The position numbers were made by a program, and so were the translations under genes. Shown here piece after piece: positions 27,916-36,926 of a DNA stretch of 64,000 bases (positions within the stretch are counted from its first letter, which is position 1; each line of letters opens with the position of its first letter). The notes beneath the pieces were generated by a model. The model searched no databases and was not told the origin of the DNA. It was given only the letters and a program-made list of their open reading frames with translations. The stretch is from an uncultured Fodinibius sp. GTDB lineage: Bacteria > Bacteroidota > Rhodothermia > Balneolales > Balneolaceae. Location of the stretch: the NCBI GenBank assembly GCA_913056235.1, contig CAJXMW010000002.1, positions 310,001-374,000 of the forward strand, given 5' to 3'.

Positions 27916-28857
27916 ATGGTTTTACCATTGCTTGTATTTGTCGTTGGCATCCTGCTGGTTGTCTACTTTTCTGAGAAGCTTGTCGAGGCTACAGTGGGTA
28001 CGTCATTGGGATTTGGCATTTCTACGTTCCTTATCAGCGTGATCTTTATCGGCTTTGATCCCGAGAATCTTGGCCTTGGGGCGGTAGCCTCATACGATGG
28101 TGTGGCAGGCATCCCGATAGGAACGATCATTGGTTCAGCCATGGTAGCTATTGCGCTGGCCCTTGGCATTACGGCGCTTATTGTCCCCATGAAGTTTCGC
28201 AAGGTGCCCATGCAGATACCCCTGATCCAGGTGGGAGCGGTACTGTTGTTTGGAGCACTTAGCTTCGACGGATTGTTGTCTCGTATCGACGGGGTAGTGC
28301 TGTTGGCTGGATATGGAGCAGCAATTTGGTATTTAATTTACCTTGGGAAACGAGGACTCAATATCCGTCCCACTGGTGAAACGGCCGAAGCCCTGGAAGA
28401 AGGCAAAGAGTTTAGTCGCTGGCAGGCCGCAGCTCAACTGGCAGGATCGTTGGTGGCCATCATCGTGGGAAGCGAATTTGTCGTTTGGGGATTTGAACGG
28501 CTTGTTGCTGGATTCGGACTCTCAGACACCGTCTTTGGGATCACCGTTTTGGCACTATTGGTGAGCATTGAAGAAATAGTCCGCGAATTGCCGGCGGCAC
28601 TAAAGGGACGTCCCGAAATTACAGTGGGCAATGTGATTGGATCTGTTCTGGCATTTTTTCTGTGCAATGCCGGGGTGATTGCTTTAGTCAGACCGGTACC
28701 CATCACAGCTGAAGTATTTAACTTTTACCTGCCGTTAAGTTTGGGCGCCGTTCTCTTCGTAACTTTCCTGATGATACGGAAATCAATACCACGCTGGGCG
28801 GGAATCGTCTTAGTGTTGGGATATGTATTGTTTTTCGCCCGCGGTTACTTGTTTTAA
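27916..28857 (+). CDS. Sodium/calcium exchanger-family membrane protein
   Basis: 313 residues, about ten hydrophobic segments arranged as two inverted halves. The alpha-repeats typical of the CaCA superfamily are visible: GFDPENLGLGAVASYDGVAG with GTIIGSAM in the first half, and SIEEIVRELPAALKGRPEIT with VGNVIGSVLAFF in the second. Acidic residues in both repeats (Asp/Glu in the first, EE in the second) are the likely cation ligands. It would exchange Na+ or H+ for Ca2+ across the inner membrane. Length is typical of bacterial YrbG-like members. The gene stands alone. Confidence 0.82.
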   Translation: MVLPLLVFVVGILLVVYFSEKLVEATVGTSLGFGISTFLISVIFIGFDPENLGLGAVASYDGVAGIPIGTIIGSAMVAIALALGITALIVPMKFRKVPMQIPLIQVGAVLLFGALSFDGLLSRIDGVVLLAGYGAAIWYLIYLGKRGLNIRPTGETAEALEEGKEFSRWQAAAQLAGSLVAIIVGSEFVVWGFERLVAGFGLSDTVFGITVLALLVSIEEIVRELPAALKGRPEITVGNVIGSVLAFFLCNAGVIALVRPVPITAEVFNFYLPLSLGAVLFVTFLMIRKSIPRWAGIVLVLGYVLFFARGYLF

Positions 28858-29180
28858 TCCTGAACTGTTTCGTCGCGCAGTTATGGAGTAAGATCTTATG
28901 TCATTCGAAACCTTCGATCGAAATCCTGTCTCAGGATCTATTTAATAATTCAGTATTTCATGTTGTCTTACCGCCTTTTGGCTTGATCCAAAAGGCTCGT
29001 AAAAAATCAAGGCTGAGAATTATGATCCCGCTTCGTCCGCCAGACGGAATAATTTCGATGGTCCATTACGCTTATTGCTTGTTTTCTTGGAGGTACCGGT
29101 ACGAAATTATTCTTGTCGTCTTTTGGACTCCGCTCATAATTCATAGGCCGACTGTAAAACAACCCATCCTACAACAGAAA
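28858..29180. repeat. Gene-free region with nested inverted repeats
   Basis: This 323-base gap between convergent genes is packed with inverted repeats. They are ATCCTG/CAGGAT (28923-28928, 28932-28937); GCCTTTTGG/CCAAAAGGC with a six-base loop (28973-28981, 28988-28996); GAATTATGA/TCATAATTC (29017-29025, 29134-29142); and, nested inside the last pair, GAATAATTTCG/CGAAATTATTC (29047-29057, 29102-29112). The nested pairs could fold into a 126-base hairpin. It has no coding content that I can support. It looks like a dispersed non-coding repeat element, possibly acting as a bidirectional terminator. Confidence 0.55.
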
Positions 29181-30608
29181 TTATTTAAAAAACTGAATAT
29201 CCTCTTCCTTTTGGAGAATCGATGGCAGTTTCCCTTGCGCTTTTTGTTTGTTGTGATCTTCGAGCCAGTAATTGATCTGCTGTTGGTCAATAGAGTGGAT
29301 TTGAGGTTCTCCAAGGGCATCAGTTTCTCTGCGGATGGCATAGTGCCGATTGTTCTCTTGAAGCTGCTTATCAATCTTGCTGACAAGCCGGTCAAGGGTA
29401 TCGCGATGTAGAGTTTCATAGGTTTGCACAAACCACGAGTGACGGGGAACAGCACGTTCATTTTCAAGATGTGCACCAATGGTAAACGTGCCAATATCCA
29501 GATCGAGTTCGGCGGCAACATCCCGCAAAGCCTGTTCAGCTTCGTAGGCATAGAGTGCTTCCCCGTAGTCGTCCAGCATCTCGCTAACGCGCCCCATAAC
29601 CTTGATACGCGGCGGATCGGTTTGGGTGAATTGCACAATATCGTTCATCGCATAGCGCCACAGCCCAGCGTTGGTACTCACGATCATGGCATAAGGAGTA
29701 TCCGCCTCGACTTCCCAAATAGGCACCGTTTCTTGAATGGCCAGCGAATCAGGGTCGGGCAGGGGGTTAGGGATAAACTCGTAGAAAATTTCATTATCGA
29801 TAACCAGTTTGAGGTCGTCTTTCTCTAGTTTATCAGTATAAGCAAAATAGCCTTCCGAAGCGCCGTAGGTTTCAATAAAATCAATATCACTTTTGCCAAT
29901 GAGCTGTTCTAAGTGAGGTCGATAGTTAGCCAGCTTTACTCCTCCGCAGACTAACAATTTCAGGTTAGGCCACACGTCGGCTACAGCATTTACTCCCGAT
30001 TTTTTTAACAATCGTTGGAAAAGTGTAAGTATCCAGCTTGGTGCTGAAGAGACAACACGGACATCTTTGTCGATAGCTTTGTCTAGGACGCGAGTAATTT
30101 TCTGGCTGAAGGGCATTTCCACAAGCTCTTCGGTGTTGATAAGCTGAAAAGGGGAGAGCCACCACGGGACATGTCGGGCCGTAAAAGCACTGATTTCGCC
30201 AATCTGTAAATCAGTAGAATCTTCCAACGATCCCGGCAGACTAATGTGTTGTCCCCAGAGCCGGAAGATGTTTGGGCGCTGCCGAAAGTAGCTCCGGACG
30301 ATCTTGCGCATAAAAAGCTTATCTGATCTTAATCGGTCTGGTGTCAACGGTAGATGTTTGCCGGTGCCCGAGGTGCCGGCTGAGACTGCAAACTGTTGGA
30401 CTTTTCCCGGCCAGGCGATATTCAGTGCGCCTTTCTTTATGTCGGCAATTTGGTCCGTGAGGTCAGAGTAGAAGGAAAGAGGCACTTCTTCCTGAAAATC
30501 CTCGTAACGTTGCAGATCGGTAAAACGATGGTTCTGTCCAAATCGCGTACTTTTGGCAGCTCTGATAAGTTTAAAAAGCTCGACTTCTTGTTTATCTCGT
30601 AAATCCAA
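29181..30608 (-). CDS. GH3-family acyl-acid-amido synthetase-like protein
   Basis: 475 residues of the GH3 family (PF03321), adenylating enzymes best known in plants for joining amino acids to jasmonate or auxin. The phosphate-binding loop SAGTSGTGKHLPLT is at ~residues 75-88. WPNLKLLVCGG, FIETYGASEGYFA and LWRYAMNDIVQFTQ are typical GH3 motifs. KVMGRVSEMLDDYGE corresponds to the hinge. The likely start is TTG at 30606-30608, because no ATG or GTG lies in frame upstream before the region becomes non-coding. Bacterial GH3 substrates are unknown. The gene is alone on the minus strand, after a gltA terminator. Confidence 0.88.
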   Translation of the reverse strand: MDLRDKQEVELFKLIRAAKSTRFGQNHRFTDLQRYEDFQEEVPLSFYSDLTDQIADIKKGALNIAWPGKVQQFAVSAGTSGTGKHLPLTPDRLRSDKLFMRKIVRSYFRQRPNIFRLWGQHISLPGSLEDSTDLQIGEISAFTARHVPWWLSPFQLINTEELVEMPFSQKITRVLDKAIDKDVRVVSSAPSWILTLFQRLLKKSGVNAVADVWPNLKLLVCGGVKLANYRPHLEQLIGKSDIDFIETYGASEGYFAYTDKLEKDDLKLVIDNEIFYEFIPNPLPDPDSLAIQETVPIWEVEADTPYAMIVSTNAGLWRYAMNDIVQFTQTDPPRIKVMGRVSEMLDDYGEALYAYEAEQALRDVAAELDLDIGTFTIGAHLENERAVPRHSWFVQTYETLHRDTLDRLVSKIDKQLQENNRHYAIRRETDALGEPQIHSIDQQQINYWLEDHNKQKAQGKLPSILQKEEDIQFFK

Positions 30609-30720
30609 CGTAAGAGTATATTCCTGTTTTCTTAATTGAAGAATGTTTCAGCATCTATAAATATTTAAGATGCTGGAATGAATTCAGGGTAACATTGAGC
30701 ATAGCATTTGAATCCCAAAA

Positions 30721-30753
30721 ATAAAAAAGCCCCGAAAAATTCGGGGCTTTAAA
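30721..30753 (-). terminator. Terminator of gltA
   Basis: An 11-base perfect stem AAAGCCCCGAA (30726-30736) / TTCGGGGCTTT (30740-30750). Read on the minus strand it ends in a run of T. It lies 24 bases after the gltA stop. Confidence 0.85.
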
Positions 30754-30773
30754 ATAGTGTTCAACATTAGATT

Positions 30774-31937
30774 TTATCGTTGTTCAACGGGGACCCACTC
30801 TTTGCCTTTTTCACCAACATAGAGTGCTCTTGGACGAACAAGGCGGTTATTTTCAGCCTGCTCGATGTAGTGTCCGGTCCACCCGGAAACGCGGCTCATG
30901 GCGAAAATACAGGTGAACAAGTCAGGCTTGATTCCCATCGAGTAGTAGACCGTTGCAGAAAAGAAATCAACGTTGGGATCGATGTCTTTCTCATCCTTCA
31001 TGGTCTTGAGTATTGCTTCAGACCATTCGTAAAGCGTTTCATGTCCAGTTTCTTTGGATAGTTTTTCAGACATGCTGCGAAGGATACGTGCTCGTGGATC
31101 CATCGTTTTGTAGACGCGGTGGCCAAAGCCCATAATTTTCTCTTTCCGCTCAAGACGACCCTTCACATATTCAACAGGATCATCGCCTTTTTCATCAATA
31201 TCCAACAGCATGTTCATAACCTGCTGGTTGGCACCACCGTGCAGTGGTCCTTTGAGAGCGCCGATTGCGCCCGTCACAGAAGAATACATGTCAGATTCGG
31301 TGGAGCAGATGGCGCGATTGGTAAACGTGGAGGCGTTCATCCCGTGCTCGGCGTGCAGAATTAGGCAGAGATCCATCGTTTTCTTAGCCTGTTCTCCCGG
31401 TTCCTCCCCGTTCAGCATGTATAGAAAGTTGTATGCTGTACTCTTCGAATCGAGAGGCTCAATAATATCCTTGCCATTTCGAATACGGTCGAAGGCAGCA
31501 ATGATGGTAGGAAATTTAGCCGTGATGTTGATAGCCTTGTTCAGTCGGAATTCCTCGTTGCTATCAGCTTCAACTTCGTGGAAATCCCCAAGCATCGAAA
31601 CAGCCGTACGCAACACTGCCATCGGTTCGGCATTTTGTGAGGTGCTCTTGATGTAGTTGATTACAGCATCAGGAAGCTTACGGTTGTTTTGTAGCTTGGT
31701 ATTCAGTTCATCCAGTTCCTGTTGGTTGGGTAACCGATCATTCCATAACAGAAAACAAACTTCTTCAAAACTTGCATTCTCAGCCAACGTGTCGATGTCA
31801 TACCCGGCATAAATCAATTCTCCCTTTTCGCCGTCAATATAACTTTTATGAGATGAAAAGGCGACAATACCTGCCAGTCCTTTATTAATGTGCGGGTATT
31901 GACTTAAATCAATATCTGTGTTTAAGCTCTCAGCCAT
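30774..31937 (-). CDS. gltA: Citrate synthase
   Basis: 387 residues. It condenses acetyl-CoA and oxaloacetate to citrate. The catalytic motifs are present: His in LILHAEHGMNAST, His in GFGHRVYKTMDPRA, and Asp in DPNVDFFSATVYYSMG. GALKGPLHGGANQ is the family's active-site loop. Length and the short N-terminus match the type I 'gram-positive-like' and 2-methylcitrate-type enzymes rather than the 427-residue NADH-inhibited E. coli form. It is transcribed alone, with its own -7 box and a strong terminator. Confidence 0.96.
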   Translation of the reverse strand: MAESLNTDIDLSQYPHINKGLAGIVAFSSHKSYIDGEKGELIYAGYDIDTLAENASFEEVCFLLWNDRLPNQQELDELNTKLQNNRKLPDAVINYIKSTSQNAEPMAVLRTAVSMLGDFHEVEADSNEEFRLNKAINITAKFPTIIAAFDRIRNGKDIIEPLDSKSTAYNFLYMLNGEEPGEQAKKTMDLCLILHAEHGMNASTFTNRAICSTESDMYSSVTGAIGALKGPLHGGANQQVMNMLLDIDEKGDDPVEYVKGRLERKEKIMGFGHRVYKTMDPRARILRSMSEKLSKETGHETLYEWSEAILKTMKDEKDIDPNVDFFSATVYYSMGIKPDLFTCIFAMSRVSGWTGHYIEQAENNRLVRPRALYVGEKGKEWVPVEQR

Positions 31938-31983
31938 TCTATACTCCGGATTTTAGATTGGATATAAACTTTAAGTTGCGGGT

Positions 31984-31991
31984 CAAATATA
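31984..31991 (-). promoter_or_regulatory. -7 box of the gltA promoter
   Basis: On the minus strand this reads TATATTTG, a perfect TAnnTTTG box, 47 bases before the gltA ATG. No clear -33 TTTG is visible. Confidence 0.4.
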
Positions 31992-32129
31992 ATATTTACG
32001 GATGAAAAAATCAGGGATAAGTTGAACGCAGCCAACCATTAATCCCATTTATCCTAATCTTTTAACGATATTCAGGTTAACAGCGTTTACCAATCTCCAA
32101 AATTTAATACTTCGATAATAATAAATGGA

Positions 32130-32909
32130 CTAATCGTCCTTAGTTTTTGCACTATTCCAATGTTTGTCCATTTCCTCCAACGAAACCTCAGAAATTTCTT
32201 TATCCTGCTTATGCAGTTGCTCTTCGATGTACTGGAACCACCGCAGAAATTTTTTATTGGTCGATCGCAGGCTGTCTTCAGCATCAAGATCAAAGAACCG
32301 TCCAAAATTCACGAGAGAAAATAATAGGTCGCCAAATTCCTCGCGGCTTTTCTGGGGATCTCCCTGCTCTAAGACTTCCTTAAACTCCTGCAGTTCTTCC
32401 TCCAGCTTGTCCCACACCTGATTTGATTCTGGCCAATCGAAGCCCACATTGGCGGCCTTTTCCTGCATGCGCTGAGCACGAATGAGAGCCGGCAGCTGTT
32501 TGGGAATTCCTTCTAGAATAGATTCCTTGCCTTCGTCAAGCTTGATACTTTCCCAGTTTTCAGCCACCTGTTCATCGTTCTCGGCTACCTCATCTCCAAA
32601 AACATGCGGGTGACGCCGGATGAGCTTCTCTTGGATCGAGTAAATGACATCTTGAATCGAAAATGTATCTTTTTCGTTGGCCATATTACTGTGAAACACC
32701 ACATGTAGTAGCACATCTCCCAGCTCTTTTTCAAGCTCATCAAAATCTTTGGTATCGATAGCCTCAACAGCTTCGTAGGCCTCTTCAATCAGGTTATCCT
32801 TGATGCTATCGTGGGTCTGCTTGCGATCCCAGGGACATTCCTTACGTAGAATTTTCACGATCTCAACAAGATCCTCGAAACGCTGGGTAGGTTCTTTATC
32901 TTGGGCCAT
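32130..32909 (-). CDS. mazG: MazG nucleoside triphosphate pyrophosphohydrolase
   Basis: 259 residues, matching the two-domain E. coli MazG (263). It hydrolyses (d)NTPs to NMP and pyrophosphate, which limits mutagenic or alarmone-related nucleotides. The N-terminal domain has CPWDRKQTHDSIKDNLIEEAYEAVEAID and ELGDVLLHVVFHS with the EExxE and ExxD metal ligands. The second domain repeats the pattern (EELQEFKEVLEQ, EEFGDLLFSLVNFGRF). It is the last gene of the minus-strand run Maf, TPR protein, exported 'asparagine synthetase B'-type protein, MazG, with 71 bases before it. Maf and MazG are both nucleotide house-cleaning enzymes. Confidence 0.95.
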   Translation of the reverse strand: MAQDKEPTQRFEDLVEIVKILRKECPWDRKQTHDSIKDNLIEEAYEAVEAIDTKDFDELEKELGDVLLHVVFHSNMANEKDTFSIQDVIYSIQEKLIRRHPHVFGDEVAENDEQVAENWESIKLDEGKESILEGIPKQLPALIRAQRMQEKAANVGFDWPESNQVWDKLEEELQEFKEVLEQGDPQKSREEFGDLLFSLVNFGRFFDLDAEDSLRSTNKKFLRWFQYIEEQLHKQDKEISEVSLEEMDKHWNSAKTKDD

Positions 32910-32980
32910 TAAATTAAAAATGAAATTTAGGAGTTGAGAATTGTCTTACTCTGCTGATAGCTGAATCCTAACGGTTGCCT

Positions 32981-34249
32981 TTACGTTTTTCGCTTTTTCT
33001 TCTTAGCAGCAGGGAATAGGATGTTGTTCAGGATCAGGCGGTAGCCGGGGCTGCTGGGATGCAGGCTCAGATCCGTGGGCGGATCATTGACGCGATGCGT
33101 GTAATCTTCGGGATCATGTCCGGCATAAAAAGTGAAGGTGCCTTTGCCATAATTTCCGTGGATGTATTTGACCATATTGCGTCCTGGACTTTCGCCCAGA
33201 ATAACGACCGACTCCTTAACCTTGTCCTTTTGGAAGGCGGTCGTTTGTCCATAAAATCCCTTGATGCTGCTTACATGATTTTGTGTCAGCATGGTGGGTA
33301 CCGGATCCCACTTGGCCGAAAAATTAAAGAGAGTAAAAAAGTCCAGCGACTTATCCACTTCATTTAGCTGTACCGGCACGTCAATGTCGGCATGTTCATA
33401 CTCTGCCGGATCTTTGCTAATGGTGAAATCGGTAAAAGCCAAGGTGTTGTCGTAATCCAGTTTTTGTTGGGCATTGGGATCCATCGGGTCGCCATCAAAC
33501 TGGGTTGGAGCAATATCAACGCCCTGTGCTGCCAGGGCAATATCAAACGTGTCAGTTCCCGAACACATCGAAAACATAAATCCGCCATTGCCTACATATT
33601 CTTTAATTTTAGCAGCAACAGCTTTTTTCTCATTGCTCACCTTATCAAAGCCCAGCTCCTTGGCCATTCCTTCCATTTTGCGAACTTGCTGAATGTACCA
33701 CGGTTGATTGCGGGATGAGACCCAGAATTTGCCGTACTGACCGGTAAAATCCTCGTGGTGCAGGTGTAGCCAGTCGTATTCCGAGAGCTTGCCATTAAGT
33801 ACTTCCGGATCCCAAACCTTGTCGTATTCTACTTCGGCATAGTTAAGAGCCAGCGTCACCGCATCATCCCAGGGGAGGGCCTGCTTGGGCGTATAGACTG
33901 CAATTTTCGGGGCTTTATCCAGCTTAATAACCGCCGTGTTGGCATCTGGTTGTTCTATTTTATTGATAATCTGGGCCGCTTCCTGGTTGGAGATCACCTT
34001 GGCTTTGACATTGCGGAGACGGGCTTTGCGCATCAGCTCATCAGAATAGTTTGTCATAAAAGCGCCGCCCTTGTAGTTGAGCAGCCACTGCGAAGAATTC
34101 CCATCCTGCAGATTGTTAAAGATGATACCATAGGCTTTTAGATGATTGGTCTGTGAGGCATCCATGGGAATGAATAGCTGTTGCTGGGCATATCCGGATA
34201 AACTAAAAAAAGCGGAAAACAGAAGAACAAGAAAACTGCGTAAGATCAT
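32981..34249 (-). CDS. Exported protein of the Bacteroidota 'asparagine synthetase B' type
   Basis: 422 residues from the ATG at 34247-34249, which starts one base after the stop of the TPR gene; this gives a clean signal peptide (LRSFLVLLFSAFFSLSGYAQ). Databases call this family asparagine synthetase B, but I see no N-terminal catalytic Cys for a glutaminase domain and no SGGxDS PP-loop of a true AsnB. A central block (KIAVYTPKQALPWDDAV, YDWLHLHHEDFTGQ, MFSMCSGTDTFDIALAAQG) instead resembles a class I glutamine-amidotransferase-like or BPL_N-type flavodoxin fold, with a Cys where the nucleophile would be. It is likely periplasmic. Function is unknown. It sits between a TPR protein and MazG. 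Confidence 0.7.
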   Translation of the reverse strand: MILRSFLVLLFSAFFSLSGYAQQQLFIPMDASQTNHLKAYGIIFNNLQDGNSSQWLLNYKGGAFMTNYSDELMRKARLRNVKAKVISNQEAAQIINKIEQPDANTAVIKLDKAPKIAVYTPKQALPWDDAVTLALNYAEVEYDKVWDPEVLNGKLSEYDWLHLHHEDFTGQYGKFWVSSRNQPWYIQQVRKMEGMAKELGFDKVSNEKKAVAAKIKEYVGNGGFMFSMCSGTDTFDIALAAQGVDIAPTQFDGDPMDPNAQQKLDYDNTLAFTDFTISKDPAEYEHADIDVPVQLNEVDKSLDFFTLFNFSAKWDPVPTMLTQNHVSSIKGFYGQTTAFQKDKVKESVVILGESPGRNMVKYIHGNYGKGTFTFYAGHDPEDYTHRVNDPPTDLSLHPSSPGYRLILNNILFPAAKKKKRKT

Positions 34250-34250
34250 A

Positions 34251-36194
34251 TCAGGTTTGGAGTTTTTGTAATTCCTGAATGCGGTTGCGAGCAAAGGTGG
34301 AATAAAATCCGTTGGGAAAGTGAACTAAAATTTCTTCATAAATAGGCACGAGCTGTTCTACCTCGGAAGGAATTTGTACTTCGGATCCCTTCCAAGATGG
34401 ATTGTCATTGCTATCAGCATCATTTGTTGACTTTTGTAACTTCTGGTCAATATCGTTGTTGGTGACAAACTGGTCGGCCAGCCGCGCTTTTTCCCAAAGT
34501 AATCGTTCATAAAGGGGAGAGCTCTTACCCTGCTGCTTCAAAAAAGTGCTCAGTGTCTTGTAAACATACTGGGCATTTTCAGCATCCTGGTAAGTGCATA
34601 ACTCCAGCAGTGCTTCATCGATCATGGGATTGTAGCGGTCTTCTCCGAGCAGCGACTCAAGCGTATTTATTCCCAACTGGTCTTTACCATGCGAAAAGTG
34701 CTCGATAGCCTTTGCAAAGGGATCGAGTTTGGCGCCACTGCTGTCGGCCTGCAGCCCATTTTGAATCCAGAGGCGAAGCTCAACCGCATCGTTGGCATAG
34801 TACGAGGTGTTTTGACGCTCAAGAGCATTGAGCTGAATTTTAGCAAAATCATAATCCCCGGCATAAAAATCAGTGAGTGCCAGGTAGTAGCGCGTCTTCT
34901 CGGCAAGATCACCAATACGCTCCTGCTTGCTGCTTTTAGTAAATGAGATGCGAGCCCGCGTGTAATCCTTATCGTACAGGTGCAGGCGTCCCTGAATATA
35001 CGCTTCCTGTGCCTTTTGTATGCTGTCGTTGGACAACGTCTGGAGCTCTGCCAAGTATTGCGAGGCTTTTTGGGGTTCGTGTAGAACATCCAGCGAGAGT
35101 TCCGACAATGTGATCAACACCCGGTTCAGATGTTGATAGTTCGGCGCATCTTTTTGAATTTTTTTCAGCGATGCAAAAGCTTGTTCATAGAGCTTTGTCC
35201 GCTTTGAGGAGAGACCAAGGTTATAGTTTTCGAGATATTTGGCCCACTCGATATATACGGTAGCTAGCTCTTCCCGACATCGATTTTTAAGCGAAACGAC
35301 ATTGTTGTCGATATAGTAAGAGTAGGCCTGCTCGGCAAGCTCAAACTCCTGTTCAGCCAACAGCTTAGATCCCAGGTTGTAGAGGGAGTAGGTAAGATTC
35401 GAGGACTCAGCCTCAAAATTCTTGGCCGTCACCAGTGCTCGTTCAAAAAGTCCTCGTTCCATCAGCAGCCAGATTTCGAGCTGTTGCAACTTTTGATAGC
35501 TGGGATGCGAGGGCGACAAGTCGTCAAGAAAATCCGAAATTTCGAGGATGGCGACATCGTAAATATAATCATCCTGAAAACGAATCAGACGTTGCTGTAC
35601 AAAATTCATGCGATCCGGCTGGCTCTTGACTAGCTGTAAAAATTGCTGAATAGCGTTTTCATACTGACCGGCTTGCAGGTAAGTTTCAGCAAGTTCTGTG
35701 GAGATCACATTAGAGCCGGAGGACATTTGCTGCGCTTTCTTATACACTTTGATGGCTTGGTCATAGGCACGGCGCTTTTTCATAGCGCGAGCCACGCGCA
35801 GATGCATTTGTTTACTGCCGGCATATTTTTCAAGGAGCTGGTTCCAGGTGCCAAACGCTTTTTCCTTCTGGCCGCTGGTATGGTAGATCTCACCCAACCG
35901 GATGAGAGCTTGCGCTCGCAGGTAGCCTTGGCTTACTGCATCTTGTGTTATTGAAACGGCCTTTTCATACTCCTTGAGGTTAATCAGGCACTCGGTAAGC
36001 TTATCCAGAAAGATATAGGTTTTTGGATGTTCCTGGTGAAGCTTCTCAAATTTCTGGGCGGCCTGCTCATACTTTTGTTGCTTAAGTAACTGATCGGCCA
36101 CAAAATACTCATCATCAAGTTGCGCTAGGGCCAGTTGTGGTAGCAGCGCCCCGATCAACAGGAGAGGAAGATATTTTTTTAAGAGATTATTCAT
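34251..36194 (-). CDS. Exported TPR-repeat protein
   Basis: 647 residues from the ATG at 36192-36194, which overlaps the end of the Maf gene by 8 bases; a start further upstream would bury the signal peptide. Residues 1-24 form a signal peptide (YLPLLLIGALLPQLALAQ). The rest is helical TPR/Sel1-like repeats (EQAAQKFEKLHQEHPKTYIF, AIKVYKKAQQMSSGSNV, ENAIQQFLQLVKSQPD), typical of periplasmic scaffolds or YbgF/BamD-like assembly proteins. The C-terminus ends in a TPR-like FPNGFYSTFARNRIQELQ. Coupling to the next gene is tight (one base between stop and start), so the two exported proteins probably work together. The partner is unknown. Confidence 0.85.
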   Translation of the reverse strand: MNNLLKKYLPLLLIGALLPQLALAQLDDEYFVADQLLKQQKYEQAAQKFEKLHQEHPKTYIFLDKLTECLINLKEYEKAVSITQDAVSQGYLRAQALIRLGEIYHTSGQKEKAFGTWNQLLEKYAGSKQMHLRVARAMKKRRAYDQAIKVYKKAQQMSSGSNVISTELAETYLQAGQYENAIQQFLQLVKSQPDRMNFVQQRLIRFQDDYIYDVAILEISDFLDDLSPSHPSYQKLQQLEIWLLMERGLFERALVTAKNFEAESSNLTYSLYNLGSKLLAEQEFELAEQAYSYYIDNNVVSLKNRCREELATVYIEWAKYLENYNLGLSSKRTKLYEQAFASLKKIQKDAPNYQHLNRVLITLSELSLDVLHEPQKASQYLAELQTLSNDSIQKAQEAYIQGRLHLYDKDYTRARISFTKSSKQERIGDLAEKTRYYLALTDFYAGDYDFAKIQLNALERQNTSYYANDAVELRLWIQNGLQADSSGAKLDPFAKAIEHFSHGKDQLGINTLESLLGEDRYNPMIDEALLELCTYQDAENAQYVYKTLSTFLKQQGKSSPLYERLLWEKARLADQFVTNNDIDQKLQKSTNDADSNDNPSWKGSEVQIPSEVEQLVPIYEEILVHFPNGFYSTFARNRIQELQKLQT

Positions 36195-36810
36195 TCGCTT
36201 TTTTGTCGATCTTCTGGGGTCGAATAATTTCGGGCGCAAAAGATTTCATCATATTATAAAAGCTGTGAAGCGGAAATCCTACCACATTATAATAGTCGCC
36301 CTCGATCCGCCGCACGAAGATGGCGCCAAAGTCATCCTGTATTCCATAGCCGCCAGCTTTGTCCATGGGACTGCCGCCAGCAACATACGCCTCGATATCT
36401 CGGGGATTGAGGTCGCCAAAGATGACGTCCGTAGATTCTACAAACGTGGTGCTTTCGGTAATGTTATGCGATGTGTTAACTTTGCAGAGGGCAACGCCGG
36501 TAAAGACCTGATGTGTTTGTCCACTTAGCTGCTGGAGCATCTGTTCGGCGTCGCTGCTGTCGACTGGCTTTTCCAGGATCTGATTCCTGAAAACGACAAT
36601 CGTATCGGCTCCAATGACAAGGGCATCGCGCGATTGGAGGGCAATATCTTTGGCCTTACGCATGGCTAGTTGCTGAACAATTTTGGCCGGACTCAAACTG
36701 GGGTTATACGATTCCGACACCGAGCTCGGTCGAACATCAAAAGAAAGCTTAATTTGCTGAAGCAGTTTTTTACGACGTGGACTGGCCGATGCGAGAATTA
36801 TTTGTTTCAA
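36187..36810 (-). CDS. maf: Maf-family nucleotide pyrophosphatase
   Basis: 207 residues. Maf proteins hydrolyse dTTP, UTP or modified nucleotides to monophosphates. The N-terminal signature LASASPRRKKLL is the substrate loop. ALVIGADTIVVF holds the catalytic Asp and EKPVDSSDAEQMLQQLSG the conserved Lys-Pro segment. The apparent start is TTG at 36808-36810; no ATG or GTG lies in frame upstream near enough, and the signature begins only six codons later. The stop overlaps the start of the TPR gene by 8 bases. Family assignment is secure; the preferred nucleotide is not readable from sequence. Confidence 0.93.
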   Translation of the reverse strand: MKQIILASASPRRKKLLQQIKLSFDVRPSSVSESYNPSLSPAKIVQQLAMRKAKDIALQSRDALVIGADTIVVFRNQILEKPVDSSDAEQMLQQLSGQTHQVFTGVALCKVNTSHNITESTTFVESTDVIFGDLNPRDIEAYVAGGSPMDKAGGYGIQDDFGAIFVRRIEGDYYNVVGFPLHSFYNMMKSFAPEIIRPQKIDKKANE

Positions 36811-36926
36811 GAATTGATAATATTGATTTATAAAATTTTGTTAGTTTAGTTAATGGAATGTTATAAAAGATTTACCAAAGTATTTCGTTTCACAGTATCG
36901 AATTAACTTTAAAGAGATTTTTTGTA

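Noticed and set aside
28983-29411. Plus-strand open frame of 142 codons
   Set aside because: It runs through the inverted-repeat element and then antisense to the GH3 gene; the translation reflects those sequences.
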